A DNA stretch of 64,000 nt from Paulownia fortunei (taxonomy: Eukaryota > Streptophyta > Magnoliopsida > Lamiales > Paulowniaceae). Of this stretch, positions 12,201-23,882 are shown in pieces. How positions within the stretch are numbered: position 1 is the stretch's first letter; each line of letters starts with the position of its first letter. The position numbers and the translations under genes were made by a program. The stretch spans positions 1,612,001 to 1,676,000 of the forward strand of contig JAGSPU010000052.1 in assembly GCA_019321725.1 (NCBI GenBank). Direction: 5' to 3'. The notes under the pieces were generated by a model. That model was not told the origin of the DNA. It searched no databases and saw nothing but the letters and a program-made list of their open reading frames with translations.

Positions 12201-14330
12201 ATGTAATACATTTTAAATGTAAAAATAAATAAATAGTTACATAAAATTAATATAACAAAATACAAAATTCAAATAATCAAATAAATATAATAAAATATCA
12301 AATTTAAACATTTATAAAAATTTAAAACAAAAAAATTAAAAAAAAAACATAAAAATCGGTCAAAACCGGTTCTGGCCGGCCAGAACCGGTTTTGACCGAT
12401 TTTGGGCGGTTTTGACCGGTCAAAATGGTTTTTTGAGTAAAATTGGAGCGGACTGACTTTCGGTTCCCAATTGAACCAGCCGATCCGCTCCGATTTTGAA
12501 ATATTGATCCTAACCATTCTGTAAACAGTGGTAAAGTAGGTAAAACAACAATATTAAAAGAAGGAAAAGTTGTGTTTGTACTTTAATTTATGCACAGGTA
12601 GGAATTGGAAAAGTTACAATGTATATATAGAGAAATTACCCTTGTTGCATACCCGATTATTCAAAACTTTTCCTTAACTTCGATTTAAAATAGGTAACCA
12701 ATTACTTAATGTAAAAAGGACAGAGATGCAAAAGCAACCCCTCATTGTAAATTGGAAAACAATCAAACATGTTCCGCATGTGTCTATGTTAAATTATGCA
12801 ATATGCAGATCAACGGCCAATGCTGACTTAATTAGTTTAATTTACAACCCATTAGTTAATAAACAAAGTAGACTTCTCTTGACCAGAATCTTAACAGCTG
12901 TGTCTGTCTGTCCATGTTAAAATTAAGAAATCAAATGCTACATGTTTGCATATGTTTGCTAGAAAAAACAAGAATTGATTCTAAATGTACGATCTATAAA
13001 CTTAATATACTACACTTAGTCTCAAGATTCAAAACAGTGAAGGCTGATTTGTAAAAGAGAAGTGGGATAAATAAAATTCATAGGAAGCTGAAAATTTAAG
13101 TGATTATACCTTAACTTATGCCCAAGCAGAATATGAAAAGCAACAATATACAAAAAAAAAATGTTGTCCTTGTCGCATGATTTATCCCTCAAAAAATCTT
13201 TGGAAACCTTCATAAGCTTGATTTTATGTTTAAAAATGGGGTACCAACTACTCAATGAACATAGGACAGGAAGAGATGGAATCAGACAACCCTCAAAGGC
13301 AGCAGATGCATCAGTATAAATTATGCATTATATATGCAGATTAAGGGCCAATCCGAAATTAATTAGATGAGATTACGAGTCGTTAAATGGTATAAATTAG
13401 ACTGATGACTAGAATCATTACAACTTTGCTTGTAGAAATATACTGAAAAGATTATATTTCAAAGATCTACAGGCAAAGTTGTCAATCTATTACATTTTCT
13501 TTCCATGTCATCCATTACATTGATAGATGATCGGCACATTACCATAAACTTGATTGAACAAGATTTGTTGACACTAAATAGCCTACCTAATCCAGTTTTA
13601 ACAAGGGATTAATTGAAAAAATAATTTAAAATAAAAATCTTAAATAAATTTCATCCATTAAAGAAAGGAAATATATTGCACCCCTTAAATCTCTCCCAAA
13701 CAAAATTTCCAAAGCTAAACGCCCTCCAATTAATCTCTCTCACACACACACTGAAATTGAACCTTCTCAAGAAAGAAATTAAGCCTGAAAAAGAATGAGT
13801 AGAGGAAACCGAGAAAGAAAACATGAACAAAACTTATTGTTTTAAATCAATAAGAATTCTGGTTTAACAGAAAAATCTATTTTGGTTAATGAAGGACAGT
13901 TTGGAAAAGTGGAATAGCCAGTTTCATGAATATTTACTTCCCTTTATGATTTAATTCATTTAAGAACTTGAATTTGTTTGTTAATTATATGTTAATTAAA
14001 CCTGTATATTAACTAGGGTATTTATAGTTCAAAACTCTTGTCTATCCAATTAGGCTCCTAGAGGTCATCTGCAAATTAGAGAGAAAATGTAATGGGAAAG
14101 AGCCCATCATCTGATTTCCATGTACTACTTCTCAAAGAATAACAAAATATTTTCAAGAAAACACACAACTATGTGTGCGTGTATGTAGAGAGAGAGAGAG
14201 AGAGAGAGAGAGAGTAATTTGATCATATATATATCTTACCCACTTCGGCTTCATCAGCATTGACGGCGATGAATTGGGAGTAGAAGAGGAGACATGTGAT
14301 GAAGAGAGCAGGACATAGCATGCGGTCCAT
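9296..14330 (-). CDS. Alpha carbonic anhydrase, copy 1 (ACA7-like)
   Basis: Seven exons on the minus strand: 14240-14330, 11384-11601, 10816-10921, 10554-10656, 10063-10219, 9818-9871 and 9296-9373; about 269 residues after frame repair. The family catalyses reversible CO2 hydration with a zinc held by three histidines. The ligand motifs are present: CHWHTPAEH in exon 3 and EIHMVH in exon 4. Other landmarks are QSPIDL, NRGHDI, GSLT followed by PPCTE, VRTVSREQ and NARPTQ. Exon 1 encodes a hydrophobic signal peptide (MDRMLCPALFITCLLFY...), implying the secretory route. Three single-base losses break the frame: an A at 10817-10820 in exon 3, and bases at 10172-10175 and 10100-10103 in exon 5. 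All lie in runs, and repair restores VVDPWDIKFGSRKYF and the PPC motif. It is tandem with a second copy downstream and is probably functional. Confidence 0.9.
12042..12506. mobile_element. hAT-like non-autonomous element, copy 1 (intron 1 of carbonic anhydrase 1)
   Basis: A 465-bp element with imperfect terminal inverted repeats: CAATGTTTTCGTAATTGGAC at the left and, read inward from the right, CAATATTTCAAAATCGGAGC. Flanking 8-mers ATTCTAAT (12034-12041) and ATCCTAAC (12507-12514) match at 6 of 8 positions, as expected of an aged 8-bp hAT target duplication. Both ends are rich in ACCGGTT-type palindromes and the centre is AT-rich without coding potential. A related copy lies at 19068-19506. 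Confidence 0.75.
12352..12403. repeat. 52-bp perfect palindrome
   Basis: The left half, AAAATCGGTCAAAACCGGTTCTGGCC, is followed with no spacer by its exact reverse complement. It lies inside the hAT-like element and would form a stable cruciform or a hairpin in RNA. Confidence 0.9.
14190..14213. repeat. (GA)n microsatellite
   Basis: About twelve GA units lie just downstream of exon 1 of carbonic anhydrase 1, that is, within its first intron. Confidence 0.9.
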
Positions 14331-14424
14331 GATGCCGTGAGGGGGTGTCCGAAAGGTGGTGGCGCAGCCGCGCCGGCGGTGGCTTCTTACTTTCCTTTTG
14401 CAGCTACAGAAAGAGGGTGCTAGC

Positions 14425-14434
14425 TATATATATA
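14425..14434 (-). promoter_or_regulatory. TATA box of carbonic anhydrase copy 1
   Basis: TATATATATA lies about 95 bases upstream of the start codon (14330) on the minus strand, a good TATA distance for a leader of about 60 bases. Confidence 0.5.
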
Positions 14435-16590
14435 GCCGGCGCTTATTGGAGGAAAAAAGCTTTCTTAGGAATGGTGAAAAAACATTGCATGCACGCCTAT
14501 ATATATTGCAAGAAATGATTATAGGCGAGAAAGTGATGTCGCAAGGACAAAGATTTGGGCGACAAGACATGAAAATGCACACAAGTTTGGCCCTATATGT
14601 TCTTATGGTGTGTGTGTGTGTGAAACGTTCCCTTTCAATTCGACCGTTACGCTATAATTCAAGAATCATCTTTTTATTATTTTTCCTTTCTTATTACCAA
14701 GGAATAATAAATATAACAATATTAATATCTCCGAAAGTAAATGTGTTTAATATTTATATTATTAATTAATCAACTTGATTGTTTTTGCAAATGTGAGAAT
14801 GAGTAATTCAATTAATTATTTAAAATATATTGGAATGCGATAGTGTAGTATTAATTAACTTAGCAAATATCACAGTGCTATTATATCAACATTGTTAAAG
14901 AAATAATTTGACTTTTTTATTTCTTTCAAAGGAATACACAATAATATATCTTTTGAAAAATAAGAATGTGTACATATTGTTGATGTGGTAACTTAATTAT
15001 TATTTTATTTCTATAACTAAATATTTGAGTATGAGACCTTTTTATGGAGATTGAATATATATCATACTATATAAGATATTTGACTTTGACTAAGCTATTT
15101 TGGCTCTATTTTAAATTTTAAAAATTTTAGATTGAATATATATCATACTATATAAGACATTTGACTTTGACTAGGTTATTTTGACTCTATTTTAAATTTT
15201 AAAAAATTTAGATCTTGTAATTATTGAGAAAGATATTGGTTATTCTTTACTTCATATTAGAACTCAATCAAAATTTATTGATTCTTCAAAAACATACTAT
15301 TTAAGATACTTAAATTATGCCATAAGATTAGCACAAATTAAAAAAGAAAAAATGTTACAATCTAAACATATACTCCATAATGTAGCACTTCTCTAGCACG
15401 TTATTTGCACTTCGGATCCTCTATTGTAAATTGGTGTTTATTTCACATTATAGATAAACGTCAAGTGTATAAAATATTTATTTGAATAAACATTTAATTA
15501 TGAATATCATATGTCCGTGTTTCTTCATGTTTCCATATATATTCCCCCCCCCCCCCTTAATCTGTAGGTTTCTATGAATATATATATGTATGGACATACA
15601 ATTTTATTATATACATATATATATATATGGACATACAATTTTATATATATATGCCCATTTGAGGTTGAAATAGCCATGAGGAATTCGAGTTTTTTAACCA
15701 TATTATGATTTTTTTTCCAAGCTTGAAATAGTGAATAATTAAACAATAAATTTGTTCCTATTATATATTATTTTGCATCTTTGTCTTTCTACTATATCAT
15801 GCTCTAAAAGTTTAGACTATTTACACAATTGAACATCCAATTTATTCTCTTGTTGGGTAACATTTTTTTGTGGGTCACTTTTATAAAGCTCCTATACTTA
15901 TTTTAGCTTTGAAGTTCTACATTTTCTCTAATATTTACTAAAAAAATGGCCAAGCTTGGGAGACATTAATTGTTCCCCAATTCTTTTGAGTTTGTTATGC
16001 TTTGTAGCCCTCTCAATGTACTGTTTGGTTAAGTCTCAATAGTATTACAACAAAAGTATTACTTATGAAAAAAAAAAAACAGAGAGACAAGATTAAGAAA
16101 CAAAAAAGAAAATACAAATAACATTATGTAAAAATTGGAAAAGACGGGGATCATCTCAAATCAAAAAGATCCGACAAGGCTACTTCATCAATAAATTGTT
16201 AAAACAGTCTATATCATCGAGATACAAGACAAACATTATTTTTGATTTGTGAGTTTATATTGTTTAATTTTTTATGTTCATTACTTTCAAAGTTTTAATT
16301 ATTTTTTCAATCCCTTGTGTTGATTATGACATTAATTTATCGAAAAGATTCTATTTTTAGTATACAATACATACACATTAATAATTTTGTAATTGAAACA
16401 AATAGCTACAAAAATTACAAAGCATGTATACTTTTTTATATAATATATTTAAAGATTCATATAATATGTTCTAACAAGCAAATGATGTGTTTCCGTTTAT
16501 TATAGAAAAATACATTCAACAAAGTACTAAGAACCTCCACCACACCATGCTTAAGTTTTAAAAAAAGCAGTATTATGACTATTCATTTTT
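14435..16590. other. Intergenic region between the two carbonic anhydrase genes
   Basis: No gene is seen. The region holds an 81-bp tandem duplication (15050-15211), a C run at about 15544-15556, several (TA)n tracts, and a segment near 16135-16230 with no recognised identity. Confidence 0.6.
15050..15211. repeat. 81-bp tandem duplication
   Basis: The phrase TTGAATATATATCATACTATATAAGA...TTTGACTTTGACTA occurs at about 15051 and again at about 15132, with a few substitutions across the unit. Confidence 0.85.
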
Positions 16591-19500
16591 TTATTTTATT
16601 CGTCGCCTACTATTACCAAAATTTAAAATAGGATCTTGGTCGAAACAAGTAACAGGTCTTTCATTCAATGGCTGAATTGCCTTGCATTTCCCGTACTTCC
16701 CTGAAATGAAATAAATCAGCTTTTGAGTGAGAATTAAAACATGGGGATGTCAATGCATTACGAAGTTTATAGCAGATATATTAAGTAACCTACCATAATA
16801 AAATTTGGCCCAAATGCTTTTGATATTATAGTGAAATTAAATCATGATTTCTTACCACATTTGATCATAGAATTCTAGATTTACGCAAAACTTTCAAAAA
16901 TCCATAACTATGCATGAGTAGTAAAGTCATCATTACATAATATATTTTGGTACACAACTTTTGTGTATAGCTTATATAGCTTATTAAAATTATATACATA
17001 TGAAATATAATCCTAAATATTTAGAATAAGAGTAAATAAACGCTTTGCTCTTTTCAACTCTATCCAAGATAATATTTTCCCAGCTCAACCCTAAAAATAG
17101 GCCTTTAACATATATAGCAAATCAAATATCTTTATCATATACTAATTGTGCTTAATATTATGCTTTATAAATAAGGTATGCATATTTTTATAAAAAAATT
17201 TATGATATGCATTTAGTAAATAATACTCCTACCAATGATGTCTCATTGTTATATTTGACTAGTTAATTTGATCATCTTTTTATTGTATAGTGAATACAAA
17301 TATCTCATAAAATTTACTATATAAGCAAAACTCTTACCATACGGAATGTCTTGCCATTATTGTTGACTAGTTAATTTGGCTATTTTTTAATTGTAATTGT
17401 GAAAATTCTATTTTAATCTATTTAAGAAGTGTTTAAACAAAGGAAATAATAAATATCCAGAGTATGAAAAATTATATAACATATCGTATACAATTTAACT
17501 TTATACTATAGCAAAAAGTACATTAATTTTCAAAAGAAAGTAGTGCTATTTATAATACTCCATTTAATATTAGAGACAACAATTCAACCGTCATAAAGTC
17601 AATACAATGTTCATGGTGTTGAAACTTTCATTTTCCATGTTTGTTTAAATTTTTCAATATAAAAGTGTAAAATTCTTTAAATTTCATTTCTCAATTTGTT
17701 AGCTTGTTAGCCAGGTAATACTACTTTAATTATACTTAAAAATACAGACTTTAGATATGTTTGTGAGTATAATATCCTGAATCCTTTGCGGGATAAAAAT
17801 AGAAAAGTTACTATATATATATATATTTACATGTATGTATATTAAATGTAGATTGATTTCACATATATATAAACTTAATTTCAAACATAAACGCACATAC
17901 ACATGTACATATATGCACACACATCACACATATATAAAACATATAATTTTGTACTTTCATTATCCAATATATGTATATATATTATAATTTTATAACATGA
18001 GCATTTTTTTACATAAATATGTATTTAAGATATATTTATCTTAATAAGAGCTATGCCAATTCTTGAAACTAAAAACGATTATGTGTATGTTTTGCACCTT
18101 AAAATGTTAATTAAAATACTAAACAAAAATGTATCGTAGTGTCGAAAAGAACTAAATATTGTATTGTTAGACATGTAAAATTAAATACTTTCACAAAAAA
18201 AAAAATTAAATTCATCATGAAATTAATTTCACATCGAATTATTAGAAGAAAACAAGAAAACCCTCATGGATTCACGAAATATTCACAAGTTTTTGTTTTC
18301 CTTTTCATTTTTTGGCTAAAATCTATAAGTTTATTTGATTCAATTAAAAAAATTCAAGCAAATTATGTATAAAAGCACTTACATCGTGAACAGCATCCCT
18401 TAGTGCTTTTATTTGCTGTGCCGAGACTGTCCTCACCTACAAAAGGAGAGATAAAAAAAATAAAGAAAAATAAAATTAGGGAGATTATTCTTATTTTTTG
18501 ACAAAGTAATTATTTATTTAAGAAAATTTAAAGTAGAATTAAATATCACCAAAATAACAATAAAATAAATGTACAAGCAAATAAATCTCTATATCTTATA
18601 GATGTAGTTATGCAAGCTTTTTATTTAAAGTTTATTTTATTTTATTTTTTAATGTTATTTTATTTTATTTTTTCCTACAAAATCCGAGATCTCAATGAAC
18701 AACTGCTTATCAAAACCCCACAAACAATTCCTAGTTATTTGATGTGGGTATAAATATTATAAAGAAAAATTGAAATCAACTCACGGTCTTAAATACTGTC
18801 CAAGTAACATTTTCTGAGCATGGAGGATGTAAGAGAACCATTATATCTGTAATATTCTCTTCCTTTAAACTTGATACACGATGGATCAACAATCCCCAAA
18901 TCAGTTCCTTCACGATCGGCCGATTCCAGATATGGTGAAAGCTGTGGGAGAGGAAATTCTTAAAGTACAATGTGTATAATTACGGTGTTCAACAAGATAA
19001 AGAATGAAGAATTAATACATCATTTAACTAAAGCCCGAAATACAGTATTAAAAAGAGTAATATCATCGAATGTTTTCATAATCGGGTCGATGACCAAATT
19101 GATTTTGTTAAAATTAATGGTTCAACCGATCGGACCAGTTTAATGAAAATTAATTATATTTTATTATTTTATTATGTAAAATAATAATATAATAAATTAA
19201 TTGTTATATAATACACTTTAATGTAAAAATAAATAAATAACTACATAAAAAAACACATATAACAAAACACAAAATTCAAATAATCACATAAATATAACAA
19301 AATATTAAATTTAAACCTTTATAAAAATCAAAAATTAAAAATTAAAAAAATATTAAAATCCGTCAAACCGATTTTGACCGATTTTGAGCGGTTCTAAGCA
19401 GTTTTGACCGGTCAAAACGATTTTTGGGGCTAACCAGATCGACCGACCTCCGGTTTCCAGTTGGACAGATTGAACTGGCCGATCCGGTCCGATTTTAACA

Positions 19501-22500
19501 ACATTGATATCATCTATTGAATCTTAGAAATGTCGAGTATTAAAAGAAAATTCAGTTAAAATTTTTTTAAGCAATTGAAGTAAATGAAATATGGTTGTAG
19601 ATGAGTTGAATGCTAATTCAAAATCTCTTCAATTCTGGTGCTCTTAAGATCTATTCTTTTGATCGTTTAAGGATCAAAATCCAAACTCAAATTCAATTAT
19701 AAATGTTTCAATATAATTGACTTTGAATTCAATCTTGCACGATCTGATTGATATTCAAATATTAAAATTTACTGATTGTTACTCTAATGTTTTATCAATA
19801 ATGAATATTAATGAATTAATTTATGATTTTAACTTTGTAGCAAAGTTTATTTCTAATTTCCAATGAACTTATTAGCAAAAAGATCTGCACAATTAATTTA
19901 GTCAATTGTGCAGAATAATCCAGAGCTTTGCAAATCACACATAGCATCTCTTTCATAAACAGAAAAATTAAAAGCTTGAATATCAAAGAATGCATCATCT
20001 CCACAGTTTTCATCTTTATTATAATGTAAATTCTTTATAAAATAACTTAAAGTAAAATTTACTATCCCATATTCTTTAGTCATAAAGAATATTATAATGT
20101 AAATTCTTTGTAAAATAACTTAAAGTAAAATTTATTATCCCATATTCTTTAGTCATAAAGAAAAAATCGTTTTAAAATTATTTCGCCCCAACACTTCTAA
20201 TATACTGATAAATCAAGATTTTCTCACCCGTGCAAGGAAAGAATCAGGCTGGCCCTAACTTGTATAGGATGCCAACGACAGCAATATCTCCCTGAGAGTT
20301 GCTATGAACAATGTGTAGCTCCATATTAAATCTGCAAAGAAAACATTTGTAAGTTTTTATTGACAAGAAACCACATTCTCTTGTTCTAATGAAGGAAATT
20401 TCATAGATTGGACAAGGGTGAAGCAAAATAAAATAATATGTTTATACCATGTCTGATTATGTTTTATAAGAGTGAGACACTCACTTGATATAAGATGATA
20501 TAAGATTTTAAATTAATTAATGTAGTGGGGAGTATGGTATTAATAAATGTTTTTTTTTTTCTATATTACCCTCACATAAAATGTTGAAAATATTTTATTT
20601 TTTAATCACTAGCATTAGCAAAGTTGATCTCTTTATTATGTAACCTTCATATGGAAGTTCCATAAATTAAGATAATTAATTATTTCATTACCTAAAATCA
20701 ATAATATTTATGTTATTTTTATCGCATCCAAATAGCCAAGTACCACATAATTAATTATAGAAAACTTAAAAATTACATATGTACAGTCACGCATATTTAA
20801 AATAAATATTTTGACTAATTTTTATAACCAATGGATAAACACATACGTGCTACGGGAAATATTTAAATAAACTAAGATATATTACTTACTATGATAATAG
20901 AAGATAAATCAATATAAAATAAAACAATACCCCAACTTCCAAACATATGTGTATTTGTGCACCACCAAAAATCTATGAACTATGCAACATTAAAATATAT
21001 CATTAGGAAATGCAGCACTTATTATAAGTTTTACTTTAAAATATAGCATCTTTAAATTCCTATATAGTCTATATAAAATCTACTATAAAAACTTTGGAAT
21101 ATATGACCATCATGTTATTAGAAAAAGACGTTATTTAAGTTTTAAATCAGGCTTCACTGATCGGCTCAACAAAGTGTAATACCTATTGTTAATATTTCTT
21201 ATATAGTGCATCGATAATAATATAATTTCATCCCAAAATACTAAATTTATGTATGAGGAGGTATCTAAATGTTACTTATCTTGATGAAATCATCCCTACA
21301 TTATATTAATCTGCCTTAATGAAATCTGTAAACCAAATACACCCTTAAATATTTAGTGATAAATGAGCAGGGATACAAACCTAGCTCCATTGACTGTATG
21401 TTCAGAAGGAATATGCCAGTGACATTGCTGCAATTTAAACTCAGTGCCATTTATTATGATGCCTCCTGCATCTCCAGTCCATTCCACCTGATAAAAAAAT
21501 CCATGTTAAATACATGTAAGAATCAGTGAATGTGTTAGAAAAGTTCAGTTGGTAATCAACAATTCATTTCTTTCGTGTAACGGGTCGTTTATTGCACGTA
21601 AAAATCATGTTTAAGCTTGTTTCACAAATGATTTGAACGTGTATGAATATATTTTATTTGCTAGTTTATGTCCATCAACATAAAATTTATGTTCCAAAAA
21701 AGCAATTCATATTTATATTTACTGAATTTTCACCATTCTTTTCAAAAATATTATATTTGCTGTTGAGTAGATTTATTTTCTTTAAGAAATAGATTATTTT
21801 CTTAAATACTTAATATTTTTTTCCACACATTTTGTAGAAAAAGCAAGTTTTTAATGAACTATAAAAGAACTAAACATGAACCGATATATTTAAAATCTTA
21901 ACATAAATTCAACCCAAAAACGTCAAAAAATGATTGTTGATGATACCATAAACACAAAGTATTAAATATAAAATAGATGTAATTAGATATGCGTGTATGA
22001 AATAGATATGTCTCAATATAATAATTTCTTTAAATCAAGGCAAAAGAGAAGGGTACATATGTAGCAATAAGGCAGCTTACCTCAATATCATGCCCCCTGT
22101 TTTTGATTAAAGCAGGAGCTGGCTTATATGTTCTATTTAAATCCCCAAGTGAAGGCCAAACCACCACTCTGTAATCAAGAATATTAATGGGAGACTGACT
22201 TTTGCCAGTTCCACAGAGTGTCCAACTGGTGTTCAGGTTGCCCCAATTCTGTGGTCCATTTTCAGCTCCCACAACATAGGAAAATGAAGATTCATCCTCT
22301 GTTATAATCCCAACATCAGTTCAGTTTGGTCTAAAAATTTTGAAAACTTAAAATGAAAATGACCCTTTTTCTTGCATTATTTCATATGGTGAAGAAATTC
22401 AGAAAACCATTCATCATCTTCTCATTTTCTTTTATCGTATTGAATTTTTTACGATTTTAATACTTTGTAAATTTCAACTCTTAATACTTGTTGCGACGTT

Positions 22501-22931
22501 TAATATTATAGAATTATTTTTCTAAAAAATTTGTTGAATTGTTTATCGTAATACTTTGAAAATAGTTATGTTAACTAGTCAACAATAAAAAAAAAATCTT
22601 TCAATTTGGACTGAGATAGTTTTTATATATTTGCAGTGAAGTAAAACCAAGAATTTTTTTATATATAATTTTTAAGATATTTATAAACTATACACAATTC
22701 CATGTACTCAAAACAAAAGCAAAAAAGAGAACTTAGCTGTTAAAAAGGAGGAAAGAGAGGCATAATGAATTCATCATAATATGAACAAAGTGAGAGTTTC
22801 ATTATGCAAAGAGAATTATATGGTATTATCTTACCTACTTCAGGCTCGTTAGCATTCACAACAAAGAGAAGCGACGTTATAAAGAGACAACTGAACAAAA
22901 TGAGAGTAAAATTAATGTTCTTGAGGCCCAT
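16591..22931 (-). CDS. Alpha carbonic anhydrase, copy 2 (ACA7-like), possibly decaying
   Basis: Seven exons on the minus strand: 22835-22931, 22081-22298, 21381-21487, 20228-20331, 18785-18941, 18383-18436 and 16591-16700; about 282 residues if repaired. Exon lengths and phases match copy 1, and exons 2 and 6 are identical in length (218 and 54 bases). Zinc-site motifs are present: CHWHIPSEH and ELHIVH. Exon 1 is a signal peptide (MGLKNINFTLILFSCLF...). Three exons are frame-broken. Exon 4 has a net gain of 1 (or loss of 2) near 20247-20256. Exon 5 is 2 bases short near 18826-18829, inside the GSLT/PPC motif. Exon 7 has lost one C at 16679, within NARP. Two of these are not simple run losses, so genuine decay is more plausible here than in copy 1. 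The last exon encodes a longer, different tail. Alternatives are a functional paralogue with assembly errors, or a pseudogene. Confidence 0.82.
19068..19506. mobile_element. hAT-like non-autonomous element, copy 2 (intron 4 of carbonic anhydrase 2)
   Basis: A 439-bp relative of the 12042-12506 element in the same orientation. Its left end GAATGTTTTCATAATCGG is matched by the right end read inward, CAATGTTGTTAAAATCGG. It is flanked by a perfect 8-bp duplication ATATCATC (19060-19067 and 19507-19514), the hAT hallmark length. No transposase is present. Confidence 0.85.
20018..20163. repeat. 73-bp tandem duplication in intron 4 of carbonic anhydrase 2
   Basis: Two nearly identical units begin ATTATAATGTAAATTCTTT at 20018 and 20091. 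They differ at only a few positions, so the duplication looks young. Confidence 0.9.
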
Positions 22932-23070
22932 GATCCCAACCCTTGTCGGGGTGATGGCAAGGTGATAGCTATTAAGATAGATATAAAGATAAATATATGC
23001 CAATAGCCACTACTTAGTGGGGGAAAAATTTATGGTTGGTATGATCAAATTAAAACTAACACGACAGGCA

Positions 23071-23091
23071 TATATATATATATATATATAA
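23071..23091. repeat. (TA)n tract upstream of carbonic anhydrase 2
   Basis: An alternating TA run about 140 bases upstream of the start codon at 22931. It could serve as the TATA region of that gene. Confidence 0.6.
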
Positions 23092-23803
23092 CACAAAAAA
23101 GACATAGTACAAGTCTTTTTTATCCTTAATTAATAACTTAAGTATTAATGTATATGCACACATGATGCGTATATGGTTTTAATATTTTTATATTTTACTA
23201 TATGTACATTGTCAACGATAATAAATGTAATTGTGTTATTTATCTAAGCATAGCATTAGTTTTCCATAAAGATAAAAGTGCATATTGCATAACTATAATT
23301 TATTTATTTATTTATTTTTTGGATATCTATGTATCCTCAAAAATATCTATTAAATAAAGTCGGTTATGTAGTGTTCACAGTGTACATACACATAAATCAC
23401 TAATTCGATTAATGACTCCTACTTGAAGCAATAACATACTTGAATCTACCTATCAAACAGTTTTTTTAAACCAATATTTATATTGGTAATTCAAGTGTTG
23501 TCCACTATGCTACTTTCCGCAGAGGTATGATTACTCTATTTTGTTATTATAATTGTTATCTATGGAACAAATAGCAGGTTTCTTATTCCATTAACATTTT
23601 GTGGAGGAAAAAAAGTAATTTACTCTTTTTGATGTCTAAATGTTAAAAAAAAAAAAAAAAAGCCGCCGACATTTGATTGGTGAAATATCATTTGAATTGC
23701 ACATGAATTTCATCATCCAAAATATGAAAAAGAAATTATTTTCATAAATTTCAACTTTTATTCTTCCTATTTCCTCTAAGATGGATGTAAAAACATTAAA
23801 ATT

Positions 23804-23810
23804 AAAAAAA
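23804..23810 (-). terminator. Pol III terminator of tRNA-Thr
   Basis: Seven consecutive T residues on the minus strand directly follow the discriminator base of the tRNA. Confidence 0.85.
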
Positions 23811-23882
23811 TGCCCCCATGCAGGATCGAACTACAGACCTTCAGTTTACAAGACTGACGCTCTACCACTGAGCTATAGGGGC
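23811..23882 (-). tRNA. tRNA-Thr (anticodon UGU)
   Basis: The minus strand reads GCCCCTA, TAGCTC...GAGC (D arm, A box), TCAGT-CTTGTAA-ACTGA (anticodon arm, anticodon TGT), then TGTAG-TTCGATC-CTGCA (T arm, B box). TGGGGGC closes the acceptor stem, followed by discriminator A. All four stems pair, with G-T pairs allowed. No CCA is encoded and no intron is present, as expected of a nuclear tRNA. It lies alone between two protein genes. Confidence 0.95.

Noticed and set aside
14356..14769. 137-codon plus-strand open frame
   Set aside because: It overlaps the promoter of the minus-strand carbonic anhydrase 1. The translation is compositionally random and has no domain features.
15544..15556. C run as a G-quadruplex or functional element
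   Set aside because: An isolated homopolymer without the repeated G/C tracts needed for a quadruplex; probably a simple repeat of uncertain length given the run errors in this sequence.
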